The position numbers were made by a program, and so were the translations under genes. The notes beneath the pieces were generated by a model. That model made no database searches. It was not told the DNA's origin and saw nothing but the letters and a program-made list of their open reading frames with translations. 64,000 nucleotides of DNA from RYN-230 sp963717125 (lineage in GTDB: Bacteria > Actinomycetota > Actinomycetes > Streptosporangiales > Streptosporangiaceae): positions 372,001 to 436,000 of the forward strand of contig CAVQVG010000006.1 in assembly GCA_963717125.1 (NCBI GenBank), given 5' to 3'. This document shows, piece by piece, positions 34,666-44,059 of the stretch (within the stretch, counting starts at the first letter, position 1; every line of letters begins with the position of its first letter).

Positions 34666-35412
34666 ATGACGAAGCCGGGGGAGCGGGGTGAGGTGCAGCG
34701 GGCGGCACAGCCGGAACCGCCGCACCTGCCGCGCAGGCCTGAGGAGGGTGCCCCCAGCCTGCCCGCCGAACTCGACCTGCGGATGCCGGTGTTCTTCCTC
34801 AGCTACGCGCATTCGGAGGGGCGGCACGTAGGGCCGCCGCAGGAACCCAACCGGAGATTCGTCAGGTTCTTCGACGACCTGTCGGAGAACGCGGCCCAGC
34901 TCATCGGCCGGCCTACCGGCTCGGATCCCGGCTTCATGGACCGGTCGCTGGCGGGCGGCTCGCGCTGGACGAATGACCTGCTGGACGCCCTGGGCGGCTG
35001 CCAGGTCTTTGTGGCGCTGCTGTCGGAGCCGTACCTGATCAGCGAGTGGTGCGGCATGGAGTGGCACGCTTTTTCGCAACGCAAGATTCTCCAGTACAAG
35101 GGCGAGGGGGGACGGCATCAGAGCGCCATCATCCCGGTTATCTGGGCTCCGCTCCGCTACGAGCAGGCCCCGGCGGCGGTCCGCGCGGTACAGCGGTTCT
35201 CCCCGGCTGGCCTGTCCGATTCCGCTATCAAGGCGCGCTACGAGGCGAATGGGATCTTCGGGCTGCTGGCGACCGGACAGGATGCCGCCTACCAGGCGGT
35301 GGTATGGAGTCTGGCCCAGCAGATAGCCCATATTCACCACACCTACTGGGTTGAGCCGCGGGAGTTTGCCCCAGGTGAACTGGACAACATTTTCCAGGAG
35401 CAGTCCTCATGA
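34666..35412 (+). CDS. fxsC: TIR-like protein FxsC, first copy
   Basis: 248 aa. After a 40-residue Pro/Glu-rich start, a TIR domain spans about 41-200: PVFFLSYAHSEG (strand A), FFDDLSENAAQL, DPGFMDRSLAGGSRW, and CQVFVALLSEPYLISEWCGMEW, where E132 sits at the position of the catalytic Glu of NAD-hydrolysing TIRs. The C-terminus (AAYQAVVWSLAQQIAHIHH) is the FxsC-type helical end. It starts four bases after fxsB and overlaps the next fxsC by ATGA. TIR proteins of this family accompany FxsA/FxsB; whether they degrade NAD+ or only signal is not known. Confidence 0.85.
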   Translation: MTKPGERGEVQRAAQPEPPHLPRRPEEGAPSLPAELDLRMPVFFLSYAHSEGRHVGPPQEPNRRFVRFFDDLSENAAQLIGRPTGSDPGFMDRSLAGGSRWTNDLLDALGGCQVFVALLSEPYLISEWCGMEWHAFSQRKILQYKGEGGRHQSAIIPVIWAPLRYEQAPAAVRAVQRFSPAGLSDSAIKARYEANGIFGLLATGQDAAYQAVVWSLAQQIAHIHHTYWVEPREFAPGELDNIFQEQSS

Positions 35413-36680
35413 GCCAGAATGGGAATGCCCGTAACGGGCGGCGGCGCGGCAGCTACTTCTACCTCAGTTACGCCCATTCACCGCCGCTGGCCGGCAACCT
35501 GGATGCCGATCCTGACCAGTGGGTACGCAGGTTCTTCCGTGACCTCACCGCCGCGGTGGCCGGCCTGGCCGCGCCGGATTCGGGGATCGCGCCCGGGTTT
35601 TTCGATCAGGAAATCCCATTTGGCTCGGACTGGAAGGCCTCGATCACGCAGGCTCTGATGTCGGCTCAGGTGTTCGTGCCGCTGTACTCGCCGAGCTATT
35701 TCACCCGGTCCCTGCCCGGCCGGGAATGGGCCTGCTTCCAGCAGCGGCTGGCCCAGGCCGGGATCGAAGACCCGGTGCGCCGCTTCGTACCGGTGCTGTG
35801 GATCCCGCTCCCGGGGGAGCAGGACCGGCCCGGCCTGCCCGAGGCGCTGGCTATCGGGTCCGCGGAGCGCGCCTACCCCCAGAACGGGCTGCGCGCCCTG
35901 CTCCGCCTCACCCCTTACCACGCGGCCTACCAGGCCGTGGTGGACCGGGTGGCCGCGCAGATCGTCCGGCTGGCCGAGCGCGACCCGTTAGCCCCATCCG
36001 CGGTACCCGATATCGACACCGTGCAGAGCGCCTTCAACGCGGAGGAGGCGGCGGCGGTATTCACCGTGGCGGTGGCCGCCCCGGTGCTCGGCGGCCTGCC
36101 CGCCGGACGTGAGCCGGCCGGCTACGCCGACATCAGTATTGGCTGGCAGCCGTTCCCGCAAGGCCAGGACCTGCCCCTCGCGGAGTATGCCGCGCTTGCC
36201 GCCGAGCAACTCGATTTCGCCGTGCTGCAGGCCAGCATCGAGAAGACCGATGACCTGCTCAGCAGTGGTCCGGGTGTCATTCTCATCGACCCATGGTTCA
36301 TCGCCACGCAGCGCGGGCTGGACATTCTCCAGTCATCGGTCCGCGACCTGCCGTCGTGGGTGCTGCCGCTGCTCGTGTGTGATCCCGAACCGGATGCGCG
36401 CGCCGCTAAGCTTGCCGAGCGGACAAGCACCATCCTGCACGAGGCCGGGGCGGCCCGCTCCGAGGCCGCCAAGCGCGCCATCCGCGGCGTCACGTCGGTC
36501 CAGGAGTTCACCGCGCTCATGCCGGTATTGGTCGCCGAGGCGGAGCGCCAATATCTCCGGCACGGCCCCGTCCTGCGCGCCACCGCGCGACCGGGTTCCC
36601 GGCCACGGCTGACTGGCGCGCGGCGGCGCGCGGGCCCGGCTGCTCCGCTCCAGGACGCCGAGGAGGAATCAGATGCCTGA
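35409..36680 (+). CDS. fxsC: TIR-like protein FxsC, second copy with C-terminal extension
   Basis: 423 aa. The N-terminal TIR domain (about 15-190) parallels the first copy: GSYFYLSYAHSPP, FFRDLTAAVAGL, PGFFDQEIPFGSDW, and SAQVFVPLYSPSYFTRSLPGREWACF with E106 at the candidate catalytic position. The Cys of the SxWC motif is replaced. A second region (about 220-385) is a receiver- or TIR-like alpha/beta segment (ADISIGWQPFPQGQDLPLAEYA, then GVILIDPWFIATQRGLDIL), followed by a basic tail. It overlaps fxsT by eight bases. The tandem pair of FxsC proteins looks like an ancient duplication followed by divergence. Confidence 0.85.
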   Translation: MSQNGNARNGRRRGSYFYLSYAHSPPLAGNLDADPDQWVRRFFRDLTAAVAGLAAPDSGIAPGFFDQEIPFGSDWKASITQALMSAQVFVPLYSPSYFTRSLPGREWACFQQRLAQAGIEDPVRRFVPVLWIPLPGEQDRPGLPEALAIGSAERAYPQNGLRALLRLTPYHAAYQAVVDRVAAQIVRLAERDPLAPSAVPDIDTVQSAFNAEEAAAVFTVAVAAPVLGGLPAGREPAGYADISIGWQPFPQGQDLPLAEYAALAAEQLDFAVLQASIEKTDDLLSSGPGVILIDPWFIATQRGLDILQSSVRDLPSWVLPLLVCDPEPDARAAKLAERTSTILHEAGAARSEAAKRAIRGVTSVQEFTALMPVLVAEAERQYLRHGPVLRATARPGSRPRLTGARRRAGPAAPLQDAEEESDA

Positions 36681-39600
36681 CCAGCCCGCAGCGGGTACGG
36701 ACCAAGGGCGGAATGGCCATGTGGTCACCTTTTACTCATACAAGGGCGGCACCGGCCGGACCATGGCGCTGGCCAACGTCGCCTGGATCCTCGCCGCCAA
36801 CGGGCACCGTGTCCTGGTCGCCGACTGGGACCTGGAATCCCCTGGGCTGCACCGCTTCTTCCACCCATTCCTGGCGGAAAGCGCGGTACGCGAAGCGTCC
36901 GGGATCATCGACCTAATCCGTGACTATGAATGGGCGGCGGCCAAGGCCGCCAGCCCGGACCGGGTAGATCAGCTCATCGGCGAGCACGCCCGGGTGCAGC
37001 TCCATGCGCTGTCGCTGAACTGGATCTTCCCAGCGGGTGGCGGGCTGGACTTCCTGTCACCTGGGCGCCAGAACCGCGATTACGCGGTGACTCTGGGCGC
37101 TCTGGCCTGGGACGATTTCTATGAGCACCGGAAAGGCGGTGAGTTCCTCGACGCGGTGCGCGCGGACATGAAGCGGCACTACGACTACGTGCTCATCGAC
37201 AGCCGGACCGGGCTGAGCGACGTCGCGGACATCTGCACGGTGCAGCTGCCGGACACGCTCGTCAACTGCTTCACGCTGAGCACCCAGGGCATCGAGGGCG
37301 CCGCGGAGGTGGCCAGGCTCATCGAGGAGCGGCACAAGGACCGCGGCATCCGCATCCTGCCGGTGCCGATGCGGGTGGATCAGGCCGAGAAGGAGAAGGT
37401 CGATGCCGGCCGGGCGACCGCCGTCCGGCTGTTCGCGGGCCTGCCCGTGGCCATGTCTGAATCTGACCGCAGAACGTACTGGGGCGCGGTGGAGGTGCCC
37501 TACCGCCCGTTCTACGCCTATGAGGAGACGCTCGCGGTTTTCGGGGACACGCCCGGATCCCCGACCTCGATGCTGTCGGCGCTCGAGCGCCTGACGGGGG
37601 TGATAACCGAGGGTGTGGTCACCAGCCTGCCGCCGATGGACGACGAGCTGCAGAAGAGCACCATGCTGGAGTTCGCCCGCAAGCCGCCGCAGGAACGTGA
37701 CGAGATCATCATCGAATTCCGCCCGGAGGACCAGGTCTGGGCGGAATGGATCGCGGGCGTCCTGGCCGCGGCGGGCGCGGTCAGCCGCGAGCGCCGCCTG
37801 GGCGAACCGGCCCCGGTGAACCATGAGGATGAGCCGGCCGCCGGTGCCCGGATCCTGACCGTAGTCTCGGCCACCTATGTGGCGCAGCACGAAGCGCAGC
37901 CACCGCTGCGCTCGCGAACCAGCCTGCCCGTCTACGTGACGGCGACGCGGCCGCTCCCGGAGTTCTCGCCGCAGGCCGCCGCCTTCCTCGCCGGTGTGCC
38001 CGAGCACGAGGCGGTCGGGCGGTTGCTCAAGCTGCTCGGCCTGCCGGGCCCGCCGCCCGCCGCGGACGCGTGGTATCCCCGGGCCCGGTACGCAGGGGCC
38101 GAACCGAAGATCGACCGGGTGCCGGCCCGCAACGCGCGGTTCACCGGCCGCGAGAACGACCTGCAGGAACTGCGCGGGCAACTGCGCAGCCACGGCCGTT
38201 CGGTGGTCCTGCCGGTCACCCTGCAAGGGCTCGGCGGGGTGGGCAAGACCCAGATCGCGCTCGAGTACGCGCACCGCTTCCGGACCGACTATGACCTGGT
38301 CTGGTGGCTCGATTGCGGCCAGCCCGCGTTCATCGATGCCTCGCTGGCTGACCTGGCCGTGCAGATGCAGAGCGCGTTCGGCATCAGCCCCCCCGCGAAC
38401 GCGAACGTGGAGGAGCTGGCTCATCTGGTGCTGGATGTGCTCGGGCAGGCCAACCCCATGCCGCGGTGGCTGCTGATCTACGACAACGCCGAGGACATCG
38501 AGGAGATCGAACCCTACCTGCCGACCGGGAACGGCCACCTGCTGATCACCTCCCGCAACCGCGCCTGGTCCGAGCAGTCCCGGGCGTCGCTGCTGGTCGA
38601 GGTGTTCACCCGGGCCGAGAGCGTGGCCCACCTGCGGCAGCGTGCTCCCTCGGTGACGGCGGACCAGGCTGACCAGGTGGCCGAGATGCTCGGTGACCTG
38701 CCCCTCGCGGTGGCCACCGCGGGCGCATGGCTGGCCGACACCGGTTACAGCGTCCCCGACTATCTGCGCGAGCTGGAGAGCCAGGCGTCGCGGACGCTGT
38801 CCGTCGCGCAACTGGCCGACTACCCACAGCCGGTGTCACAGACCTGGGACCTGTCGCTGAACCGGCTGCAGGAGCGCTCGCCCGCGGCCGCGCGGCTGCT
38901 CGAGCTGTGTTCGGTGATGGCGCCACGTATCGCGCTGGACCTCATCTACAGCCAGGCCATGGCCGACGTGCTGGAGCCGTACGATCCCGCGCTGTCGGAG
39001 AGAATGATCATCGGCCGGGTGGTCCAGGAAATCAACCGGCTAGCCCTGATCAAGCTGGACAGCAACGCCAACCGGGTGCACGTGCACCGGCTTGTCCAGG
39101 CGGTCGTGCAGGACCGCATGTCGCCGGAGGAGTCGCCGGAAAAGATTGCCTTGGCCCGCCGCGATGCGCACCGGGTGCTGGCCGCGGCCCGGCCGCGCCG
39201 GGACGTGGACGACCCGGAGACGTGGAGCCGGTTCCGGCTGATCTGGCCACACCTCGAGCCGTCCCGGGCCATGACGTCCACGGAGGAACCGGCCCGGCAG
39301 CTGTTCGTGGACCGGGTCCGCTATCTGTGGCGGCGGCACGACCTGCAGCGCGGCCGCGAGCTTGGCGAACAGGTCGAGCGGGCCTGGGAGGACATGCTGA
39401 AGGACCGGCCCGACCAGGACCCGGAGTTCACGGTGCCGCTGCGCCTGGCAGCTGCTGCAACTGCGCTTCAACCTGGCCAACATCCTGCGGGACGAGGCGC
39501 GCTACGGGGAAGCGAGGGCCCTGGACGAAGCTCTGCACGGCGAGCAGCGGCTGCTGCTCGGGCCAGAGCACCCGCACACTCTGATGACCGCGGGCAGCCT

Positions 39601-40642
39601 GGCCGCTGACCTGAAGGCACTGGGCCAGTACCGCGAGGCCGTCCCCATGGACGAGGTCACCTACCCGGCCTGGAAGGAGCTTTACGGCGAGGATCACGTC
39701 CGGACCCTGGCGGCCGCCAGCAACCTGGCCGACTCCTACCGGCTCACCGCCGACATCGGCCAGGCCCTGGAGCTGGACAGGGACACCCTGGAGCGGCACC
39801 GCAGAACGGTCGGCCCGCTGCACCCCAACACCCTGCTCTCCACCTCCAACTTCGCCCGCGACCTGCTCGAAGCCGGCCGATACGAAGAGGCCGTCACGCT
39901 GATGCAGTCCGCCCGGTACGCCTGCATCGAATCGCTCGGCGTGGACTCGCTGGCCGCGCTGAGTGCCCAGACGCTGCTGGGCATCGCGCTGCGCAGCACC
40001 GGCCGCCCGGGGCAGGCGGAGCCGCACTTCCTGGAGGCCCTGGAGGGGCTCAACCGGCGGTTTGGGGAGTTCAGCGCCGAAGCGCTGGCCTGCCGGCTCG
40101 GCTACGCGGCCAACCTGCTCTCGCTGGACCGTGGTGCCGACGCCGAGCGGGAGATCGGCCCGGTGCTAGCGGTCTACCAGGAGCGGCTCGGGCCGACGCA
40201 CCCGCACACGCTGGTCTGCCTGCTCAACCTGGCCAGCGCGCGCCGCCTGACCGGGGACTCGGCCGGCGCGCTGCAAGCGGCGGACTCAGCCGTCACCGGC
40301 CTGCGGGACGTGCTGGGGGAGGGGCACCCGTACACGCTGGCCGCGATGATGTCCCGCGCGGTCCTCGTCGCTGAGGACGGTGACCTGGCCCAGGCCGAGC
40401 AGATTGAGTTGACCGCTGTCGAGGGCCTCGTCGCGGCGCTCGGGCCGGATCACCCCGATGTGCTGCGCTGCCGGGCGAACCTGCTGCTCACCCAGCAGCA
40501 GCGCGGTGTGCCCGGGGCGGCCGCGGAACGCAGCGCGGTGATCAGCCAGCTGGAGGCGGTGGTCGGCGGCGAGCACCCGCACATAGCCGCGCTACGTGGA
40601 GAGCGCCGGATGGTACGGACGCTGGACCCGCAGCCGTTCTGA
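36673..40642 (+). CDS. fxsT: FxsT: MinD-like/NB-ARC/TPR protein of the FxSxx system, frameshifted
   Basis: About 1322 aa after correction. The N-terminal MinD/ParA-type P-loop YSYKGGTGRTMALANVAW is at 21-38, with VLIDSRTGLSDVADIC. A degenerate TIR-like segment is at about 345-455 (IIEFRPEDQVWAEWIAGVL). The NB-ARC ATPase is at about 500-850, with Walker A LQGLGGVGKTQIALEYAH, Walker B PRWLLIYDNAED and LLITSRNR. TPR repeats fill about 930-1322 (GPEHPHTLMTAGSLAADL, GPLHPNTLLSTSNFARDLL, GPTHPHTLVCLLNLASARR). The frame breaks at about 39445: removing one C restores LRWQLLQLRFNLANILRDE. STAND architecture suggests ligand-triggered oligomerisation. The 3' end overlaps the convergent hydrolase gene by 51 bases. 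Confidence 0.9.
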
Positions 40643-41512
40643 CCGGGGCGGATCTTTCATCCAGGTCAGCACGCTGGGCAGGATCTCGACCGCTTCGAAG
40701 TGCGCCGCGCCCGGCTGGACTTTGAGCGTCGCCCCCGGGATCGTCTTCGCCAGCCAGCGGGTGTGTGCGACGGGGGAGAGCATGTCGTTGGCGCCGTGCC
40801 AGAGCAGGACGGGGGCCTTGACCCGGGACAGATCGACCCCCCACGGCCTGCGCAGGGCCACCACATCGTCGATCCACCCTTCCGGGCTGGCGCGTACCGC
40901 CTCGGTATAGCTGGCGGTCAGCAGCCGGCGCATGGCGACGTCGTTGACCACGCGCTTGTCCCCGTTGGCGAGGCTCGGAACCAGGAAGGTGAACAGGCTC
41001 TCCGGGTCTTCGCGGATCCGCTTGACGTGCCCGGTCACGATCTCCCTGAGGGCCGCCGGGTCATCGTCCGCGGACTTGTACTCCTCGACGTTCGACCTGG
41101 ACATCCCCGCATACCAGTCGAGATCCGCGTTGGACGGCGCCAGGCCGACCAGCACGGCCGCGCTGCGGATCCGGTCGCCAAGGAGAGCCGCGCAGGCCAG
41201 CGCGTGCGGGCCCCCGCCGGACCGGCCCACGACGCTGAACCTGGCGAGATCGAGCGCGTTGGCGATGGCGCGAACGTCCGCGGCCGCGTCCGCGACGGTA
41301 CGGCCCGACTGCGGTGCGGAGTCACCGTAGCCGGGCCGGTCATAGGAGATGAGCCGGATGCCGAGCCGGTACAGCACACCGGCCCGGGGGCGTGGCCCGC
41401 TACGGCTGCCAGGGGTCCCGTGCAGCAGGAAAACCGGCATCCCGGAGGGTGCTCCGCAGCACTCCACCACAACAGTGCGCTCGCCGGGTAGGGCGACCAC
41501 CTGCGTCACCAT
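40592..41512 (-). CDS. Alpha/beta hydrolase
   Basis: A 306-aa alpha/beta-hydrolase fold enzyme. The oxyanion HG appears in VFLLHGTPGSRSGP, the nucleophile elbow as VVGRSGGGPHAL, the acid as LLWHGANDMLSP and the base His in QPGAAHFEAVE. An inserted cap region lies between about residues 135 and 225. The substrate is unknown. The start is ATG 41512, or GTG 41509, which has better spacing from AGGAGG. It is encoded opposite fxsT, whose last 51 bases it overlaps. No clear tie to the FxS system beyond that overlap. Confidence 0.88.
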   Translation of the reverse strand: MVTQVVALPGERTVVVECCGAPSGMPVFLLHGTPGSRSGPRPRAGVLYRLGIRLISYDRPGYGDSAPQSGRTVADAAADVRAIANALDLARFSVVGRSGGGPHALACAALLGDRIRSAAVLVGLAPSNADLDWYAGMSRSNVEEYKSADDDPAALREIVTGHVKRIREDPESLFTFLVPSLANGDKRVVNDVAMRRLLTASYTEAVRASPEGWIDDVVALRRPWGVDLSRVKAPVLLWHGANDMLSPVAHTRWLAKTIPGATLKVQPGAAHFEAVEILPSVLTWMKDPPRSERLRVQRPYHPALST

Positions 41513-41918
41513 AGCCTCCTAGGGACCTGCCCTGGCCTCCGGAGCCGTGGCAAGCCAGCCAAGAGCGCAGCCAGGCACGCCGTGCTAACACCGACCGCGC
41601 GCTCACCAAGTCGAAGTGTCAGGGCAGGCGTCCCTTATACAAGAGAGTAATGCCGGGATGCTACCCCGGCTAGCCCCGGAGGCTGGGCGCGATTAGATAT
41701 CGGTAAGGGATCAGTCCGCTACCTGCGCGGGAGCTACGCGCGGGCGGGCTGATCCGGTCACGGCAGCCGTTCCGGCGCCTGCCTCATGAGGTCTTTTCTG
41801 TCTCAATCCGAGTCGGCGCGGCCCCGAATACGCATTTCCGCAATGACGCCATTATCGCCCGGCCGAACGTGGGATTCGCCGTCTGGCCGGCCCGGCGGCA
41901 CCGGTCCGGTCCCCGGCG
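41513..41918. other. Intergenic region with stem-loops between hydrolase and GlxA-type regulator
   Basis: 406 bases without a supportable gene. It holds a short hairpin (GCCGGG, loop, CCCCGGC near 41651-41669) and the larger two-tier stem described separately. The sequence is less GC-rich than the neighbours around 41600-41700 (TTATACAAGAGAGTAAT). It should contain the hydrolase promoter and the 3' end of the regulator transcript. Confidence 0.5.
41708..41755. other. Two-tier stem-loop (possible terminator or structured RNA)
   Basis: GGATCAGTCCGC (41708-41719) pairs with GCGGGCTGATCC (41744-41755) with one G-T wobble. Inside it GCGCG (41725-41729) pairs with CGCGC (41737-41741) around a seven-base loop. 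There is no U tract. It lies 160 bases past the GlxA-type gene and 200 upstream of the hydrolase start, so it could terminate the former or act in the leader of the latter. Confidence 0.45.
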
Positions 41919-42902
41919 TCAGGAGGCCTGGAACGTGCGCCGGTAGGCATGCGGGCTGGTGCGCAGCACGCGGCCGAAGTGCTTGCGCAGGTTGCTGGCG
42001 CTGTGCAGGCCGCTCTTCTCGGCCACCGAGTCGATGGGCAGGTCGCTCGTCTCGAGCAGCCGCTGGGCCAGCCGGATCCGCTCACGCAGGATCCACTGGT
42101 ACGGCGTGGTCCCGGTGCTGGCCAGGAACCGCCGGGCGAACGTGCGCGGGCTCATGGCCGAGCGCCCGGCCAGGTCGCTGACGGTCACGGTCTCGTCCAG
42201 GTGGGCTTGCAGCCAGCTGACGGTGTCGGCGAACAGGTTGGCGCCGTCCAGTTCGGGCAGCGGCGTGTCGATGTACTGGGCCTGCCCGCCCTCGCGGTGC
42301 AACGGGACGACCAGATCCCGGGCGACCTGGGTGGCGATCTCGGCGCCGTAGTCGCGCTGCACCACATGCAGGCACAGGTCCAGGCTGGCCGCGCTGCCCG
42401 CCGAGGTGAGCAAGTCGGTTCCGGCGGTGTACAGCACCCCGGGGTCCACCGAGACCCGCGGGTAGCGCCGGGCCAGCTCGGCGCACTCCGACCAGTGCGT
42501 GGTGGCCGTGTGCCCGTCCAGGATCCCCGCCTCGGCCAGCACGAACGCGCCGGTGCACAGCGACAGCAGGCGGCAGTTCCGGGCCCGGGCCTGGCGCAGC
42601 GCGCCGAGCACGGCCGCAGGCACCCGGCCCGGCAGGTTGGTGGGTGGCACGATCACGGTCCGCGCGGTGGCCAGCGCGTCCAGCCCGCGCGGGACCTGCA
42701 TCGAGAACCCGGCATCGGTACTGACCGACGGCTCGGCGCCGCAGACCGTGAGCTGATACAGCGGCACCCCGGCTATCTCGGCGTCGCCGCCGAAGATGTC
42801 GCAGGCCACGCCCAGCTCCATGAGCGCCACCCCGGCGTAGACGACGACCGCGACGGGGTGCGGTGGCTGGGTAGCTGGAAAGTTGGCAGTTTTGTCCTGC
42901 AC
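41919..42902 (-). CDS. GlxA-family AraC-type transcriptional regulator
   Basis: A 327-aa regulator. The DJ-1/PfpI-like amidotransferase domain is at about 15-190 (HPVAVVVYAGVALMELGVACDIF), with the elbow region LLSLCTGAFVLAEAGILDG retaining a Cys. It is followed by TTHWSECAELARRYP and the C-terminal double helix-turn-helix (VTVSDLAGRSAMSPRTFARRF, then LPIDSVAEKSGLHSASNLRKHF). It may sense a small metabolite or betaine-like ligand, as other GlxA-type regulators do. The start is GTG 42902. It is divergent from the hypothetical gene at 42955 with a 52-base gap. Confidence 0.9.
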   Translation of the reverse strand: MQDKTANFPATQPPHPVAVVVYAGVALMELGVACDIFGGDAEIAGVPLYQLTVCGAEPSVSTDAGFSMQVPRGLDALATARTVIVPPTNLPGRVPAAVLGALRQARARNCRLLSLCTGAFVLAEAGILDGHTATTHWSECAELARRYPRVSVDPGVLYTAGTDLLTSAGSAASLDLCLHVVQRDYGAEIATQVARDLVVPLHREGGQAQYIDTPLPELDGANLFADTVSWLQAHLDETVTVSDLAGRSAMSPRTFARRFLASTGTTPYQWILRERIRLAQRLLETSDLPIDSVAEKSGLHSASNLRKHFGRVLRTSPHAYRRTFQAS

Positions 42903-42954
42903 CGTGTCAATAATGCCACTTCCGGAGCGGGCTGGCCAGGCGGAAGCTGGGGGT

Positions 42955-43431
42955 ATGCGATACGCGGAGATGACCGTCACGCCATCGGGGGCGGCGCCGG
43001 TGAGCGCCGTGGACCGGGCGCGGGCCCGGATGTTCGGCGCGGCACTGGACCGGCTGCTGGCGGCGGGGCACGCGGCTGAGTCGGGCCGGCTGCTGGCGGC
43101 CCGGGCCCAGCACCTCGTGTCGCTGCCCAGGCGCCGCGCGCTGGCCCGGGACTGGGAGCATCTGCTGGCCGTCGCCCGCCGCGCCCCGGCGCCCGCGGTG
43201 CCGCTCTGCCGGGACCGCATCGCCGCGGCCGAACCCAGGATCCGCGAGCTGGTGGCCAGCCTGCGCGTCCCGCTGCCGGTGCCGGTCCAGGGCGTGGCCG
43301 CGGCCAGCGTGCTGCTGACCGACGCCACCGGGCCGCTGTACCACCGGCGCAGCCGCGCCGTCCTGGACACCCTGCTGCGCGATGCGATAGCCCAGCTCGA
43401 CCCGGCCCGCCCGTTGCTGCCCGAGGCCTAA
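42955..43431 (+). CDS. Actinobacterial hypothetical protein (alpha-helical)
   Basis: A 158-aa Ala/Arg/Leu-rich protein with no signal peptide, membrane segment or enzyme motif. It reads as a mostly helical domain (RARARMFGAALDRLLAAGH, RALARDWEHLLAVARRAP), then VRELVASLR-type segments, and ends in a pattern (VLLTDATGPLYHRRSR) that I recall from short unnamed actinobacterial proteins. ATG 42955 follows GGAAGCTGGGGGT. It is divergent from the GlxA-type regulator, so may be its target. The function is unknown. Confidence 0.7.
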   Translation: MRYAEMTVTPSGAAPVSAVDRARARMFGAALDRLLAAGHAAESGRLLAARAQHLVSLPRRRALARDWEHLLAVARRAPAPAVPLCRDRIAAAEPRIRELVASLRVPLPVPVQGVAAASVLLTDATGPLYHRRSRAVLDTLLRDAIAQLDPARPLLPEA

Positions 43432-43687
43432 GACGGCAGACGCGCGGCGGCGGCAAATCCTTTAGCCGACCGGGCACGCCACGGGCCAGCGGGGGCCGCT
43501 GCCGGGTGATCCCGTTTCTGCCCGGGCTTGCCCTAGCCGTCAGGTCCCCTCAGCGGTAACTTGAGGATATTGCCCTGGACCCTGGCAACTTCGCCGAGGT
43601 TTTCGCCCCTTCTTCTCAGCCGGATAGACAAGCGACCGCGGGGCGCGGACTGACGGGTCGCCACGCCTGCTAGGAGCCAGGGTTGCG

Positions 43688-44059
43688 ATGATGCGGTGTC
43701 ACGGCGCGTATTATGACGGGGTACTGCGAGTCATCTGCGCTGGTAGCCCGGAAGTTGTGCTGATAGTCGGCGAGATCGATGAGTCCAGCTACCTGGGGCT
43801 GGTCAGCACGCTAGATGATCTGGTGGACCGCGCGGGCGACGTCCACGTCAACCTGGCGGAGCTAGCGTACTGTGACGTCGCTGGCCTGCGAGCTATCCTC
43901 CAGCTGGCCGGAACCGGCGGGGGTCACAGCGGCAGGTACCTGTTCCTGGACAATGTTCCCCACCATCTGACGATGGTGCTTCAGATCCTCGGGTGGGACT
44001 CGATCCCTGGCCTGATCATGAACGAGCCCGCTAGGTCATACGACGCCATTCCGGCATGA
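43688..44059 (+). CDS. STAS-domain (anti-anti-sigma-like) protein
   Basis: A 123-aa single STAS domain. The strand VVLIVGEIDESSYLGLVSTLDDLV matches the family start (usual GEIDxxS). VHVNLAELAYCDVAGLRAILQL is the helix-1 loop: the phosphorylatable Ser of true anti-anti-sigma factors (DSSGL) is here DVAGL. It therefore probably acts without serine phosphorylation, as in MEDS-associated STAS proteins. The ribosome site AGGAGCCAGGG precedes ATG 43688, with ATG 43691 as an alternative. It is encoded alone and overlaps the convergent phosphotransferase by 29 bases. Partner not in the window. Confidence 0.85.
   Translation: MMRCHGAYYDGVLRVICAGSPEVVLIVGEIDESSYLGLVSTLDDLVDRAGDVHVNLAELAYCDVAGLRAILQLAGTGGGHSGRYLFLDNVPHHLTMVLQILGWDSIPGLIMNEPARSYDAIPA

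Noticed and set aside
37057..38811. Minus-strand frame inside fxsT
   Set aside because: Antisense shadow of the P-loop and NB-ARC region.
41786..42181. Plus-strand ORF upstream of and overlapping the GlxA-type gene
   Set aside because: It overlaps the real regulator's C-terminal HTH and shows only shadow composition.
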